A program made the translations under genes and the position numbers. Source: SIG452 sp045638525 (GTDB lineage: Bacteria > Bacillota > Clostridia > UMGS1840). From it: DNA of 64,000 bases. This document shows, piece by piece, positions 62,425 through 64,000 of the stretch. Each line of letters begins with the position of its first letter. The stretch's first letter is position 1. The DNA lies in the NCBI GenBank assembly GCA_045638525.1, contig JAZUBQ010000017.1:62001-126000 (forward strand), in the 5' to 3' direction. The notes below the pieces were generated by a model. The model searched no databases. It was not told the DNA's origin and saw only the letters and a program-made list of their open reading frames with translations.

Positions 62425-63411
62425 TTATGACAACGCTTTGTCCCAGTCGGTTTCTGCCAGGAAAGAGGCAAGCTGTTTTACATCAGTTTCCGAAAGGGTT
62501 TCCACAGTTGTGTGCATATATTTTAGCGGAATGGACATCATCACCGCAGGAATCCGATGCATCACCGCACAGTAAGCATTTGTTCCGGGATGCGAAGGCT
62601 CCAGTTCGGTGTGATAGGGAATTTCTTTGCGCAGTAATTCCTGCTCTAAATATCGGGTCAGACGGTTGTCCAAAATTCCGCCGTAGCAGAGGGTAAATCC
62701 TTCGCCAACCGGATAGGAACGACCGGGATTCAGCCCATCAAAATATCCGTGTGTGACATCTAAAATAATTGCCAGATCAAAGGAGCGTTTCTTTAAAAAC
62801 AGCTCTAATCCTTGCAGCCCGGTTTCTTCACGGGTGCTGCCAAGCACCGTGATGTTCACATCCTGCTTCCATTTTTTTGCCGCCATTAATGCTGCAAGCA
62901 GACCTGCTCTGTCATCCATAGCCCCGGAAGAAATCTGGTTATTTTTCAATCTAAGATACGAAGATTTCAGCTTGACGGGCGTACCTACCGGAATTTTTTC
63001 CGCCGCATTGGTTAAGCCGGTATCAATGAGCAATTCCTGCTCTTTGTTTTCTTCCCCTTTTTTGGTAAGGTGAGGGGGAATGGCGCCAATTACCCCATAG
63101 ATGGGTTCTTCGGTAAGCACCAGAACTTCCTGACACAGCAGATTGGCAGGGTCAATTCCGCCGACCCGTTCAAATTTTAAAAATCCGCCCGGTAAAACTT
63201 CGGTGACAATCAAACCAATTTCGTCAATGTGTGCATCAATGAGAATATGAAATTGAGAAAAAGCCGATTTTTTTTCGGCATATACATTGCCATATTCGTC
63301 GGTTTTCGGCGTCAATCCGAATTTTTCAAATATTTCAAACAACTGCTCTTTGCCCATTTTTTCAAAGCCGGACACTGCAGGCGTTTTTACTAATTTTTCT
63401 AATTGCTTCAT
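62425..63411 (-). CDS. M42 family metallo-aminopeptidase, copy 2
   Basis: Paralogue of the next gene, with DAHIDEIG, AMDDRAG, STREETG and KYMHTT motifs intact. 328 aa. ATG 63411 follows AAAGGAA by about eleven bases; the longer frame has no better site. The two genes lie 12 bases apart and are surely co-transcribed. Divergent sequence suggests different peptide preferences or a mixed complex. Confidence 0.92.
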   Translation of the reverse strand: MKQLEKLVKTPAVSGFEKMGKEQLFEIFEKFGLTPKTDEYGNVYAEKKSAFSQFHILIDAHIDEIGLIVTEVLPGGFLKFERVGGIDPANLLCQEVLVLTEEPIYGVIGAIPPHLTKKGEENKEQELLIDTGLTNAAEKIPVGTPVKLKSSYLRLKNNQISSGAMDDRAGLLAALMAAKKWKQDVNITVLGSTREETGLQGLELFLKKRSFDLAIILDVTHGYFDGLNPGRSYPVGEGFTLCYGGILDNRLTRYLEQELLRKEIPYHTELEPSHPGTNAYCAVMHRIPAVMMSIPLKYMHTTVETLSETDVKQLASFLAETDWDKALS

Positions 63412-63507
63412 ACTATAGCGTTCCTTTCGGAATTTTTTACCACAGGTTCTCTCTCTTGGCGTCAAAACCTACGGTTTTGCCATCTTCCTTGGAAGACGGA
63501 AGGTATG

Positions 63508-63532
63508 TAGGGGACGATGCCCACATCGTCCC
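63508..63532 (+). repeat. TAGGGG palindrome
   Basis: GACGATG-stem copy between murD and the M42 pair; a TCTTCCTTGGAAGA hairpin precedes it. Confidence 0.88.
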
Positions 63533-63557
63533 GTTGTGTGGGTTTTTCAAACCGACA

Positions 63558-64000
63558 TTATAAAGAATTTACACAATCTTTAAACAGTTGTCCTCGTTCC
63601 ATAAAATTCTTAAAATAATCAAAACTTGCACACGCAGGAGACAGCATCACCACATCGCCGTCACTTGCGTTTTCTTTTGCCAGTCTTACCGCATCCCATA
63701 AATCTTTGGCTTCCGAAATGGGAAACTCGGGATTCACAGCCAAAACTGCCCCTTTGATTTTTTCTTTGGTGTGTCCCATCACCACCAGATGCTTCACCCG
63801 TTCGCAAACTTCTTTGGCATAGGTGTCAAAGGGAATGTTTTTGTCACTTCCGCCGGCAATCACAATAATTTTCCGGTCGAAAGAACGCAGTCCTGCAATG
63901 GCACGGGAGGGACTGGAGGCAATGGAATCATTATAGTAACGAACGCCGTCCACTTCTCTCACAAATTCAATACGATGCTCCACTCCACCAAATTCTTTTG
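63558..64000 (-). CDS. murD: UDP-N-acetylmuramoyl-alanine-D-glutamate ligase, C-terminal part
   Basis: The frame continues past the window edge, so only the C-terminal ligase domain is seen. GVRYYNDSIASSPSRAIAGL, IVIAGGSDKNIPF and MLSPACASFDYFKNFMERG are MurD signatures; the enzyme adds D-glutamate to UDP-MurNAc-L-Ala. An ATG at 63983 is inside the gene and not its start. Confidence 0.92.
   Translation of the reverse strand, partial: KEFGGVEHRIEFVREVDGVRYYNDSIASSPSRAIAGLRSFDRKIIVIAGGSDKNIPFDTYAKEVCERVKHLVVMGHTKEKIKGAVLAVNPEFPISEAKDLWDAVRLAKENASDGDVVMLSPACASFDYFKNFMERGQLFKDCVNSL

Overview
The window looks like about 64 kb of chromosome from a low-GC, spore-forming or ancestrally spore-forming Firmicute of class Clostridia, probably an uncultured gut-type lineage. 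Evidence is spoIIE, ricT and ireB, a DivIVA-type coiled-coil gene, strong AGGAGG-type ribosome binding sites, sigma-A promoters that repeatedly have exact 17-nt spacers, and a chromosomal replication origin. I saw no tRNA or rRNA genes, CRISPR array, prophage or insertion sequence with a transposase.

Layout. 0-3.5 kb (minus strand): ricT, holB, ybeY, degV. 3.6-9 kb: ilvE, a DivIVA-like gene, ireB (minus), rpsB-tsf, pyrH. 9.2-14.6 kb: a pyrimidine operon with carA and a single reading frame fusing carB to dapF. 14.7-18.9 kb: small-protein cassette copy A, gpsA, a CorA-type transporter, mtaB. 19-26.2 kb: the replication region, with three parS-like sites, parA, parB, serS, three 54-bp repeats, dnaA, a DnaA-box-rich oriC candidate, and dnaN. 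26.2-34 kb: hisZ-hisG-hisH, a DUF559 nuclease-like gene bracketed by repeats, rnc, an aminotransferase, trpS, a DUF4432 sugar epimerase, a DUF975 membrane protein. 34-49 kb: trmB (minus), spoIIE, a secretion-adaptor-like protein, cassette copy B, an M20 amidohydrolase (minus), murC, a degenerate M42-like protein, a B12/radical SAM protein, rsmE, two membrane proteins, glyS, thiI. 49-58 kb: a U32 peptidase-like gene, tadA, a COG2509 flavoprotein, a stand-alone structured RNA, and a polyamine-type ABC transporter (potABCD). 58-64 kb: cassette copy C, then minus-strand malic enzyme, metA, two M42 aminopeptidases and the 3' end of murD.

Most unusual points. (1) A three-copy cassette has a strong promoter, a long base-paired leader, an intrinsic terminator, then a nearly invariant 63-residue acidic protein whose TAG stop is the first triplet of a palindromic repeat. 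The leader helices have almost unrelated sequences in the three copies but keep their pairing, which suggests a selected RNA structure. (2) CarA has lost its glutaminase nucleophile and catalytic histidine, so the enzyme is probably ammonia-dependent; its partner CarB is fused to a DapF that lacks one of its two catalytic cysteines. (3) About 20 short palindromic elements share fixed edges but have different self-complementary stems. (4) A roughly 360-nt RNA with its own promoter, closing helix and terminator precedes potA.

Functional coherence. The replication and partition genes cluster around oriC. Translation and RNA-maturation genes dominate elsewhere (rpsB, tsf, serS, trpS, glyS, rnc, ybeY, trmB, rsmE, mtaB, thiI, tadA). 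Cell-wall precursor genes are represented by dapF, murC and murD. All assignments come from reading the sequence and remembered family motifs; no database search was run.
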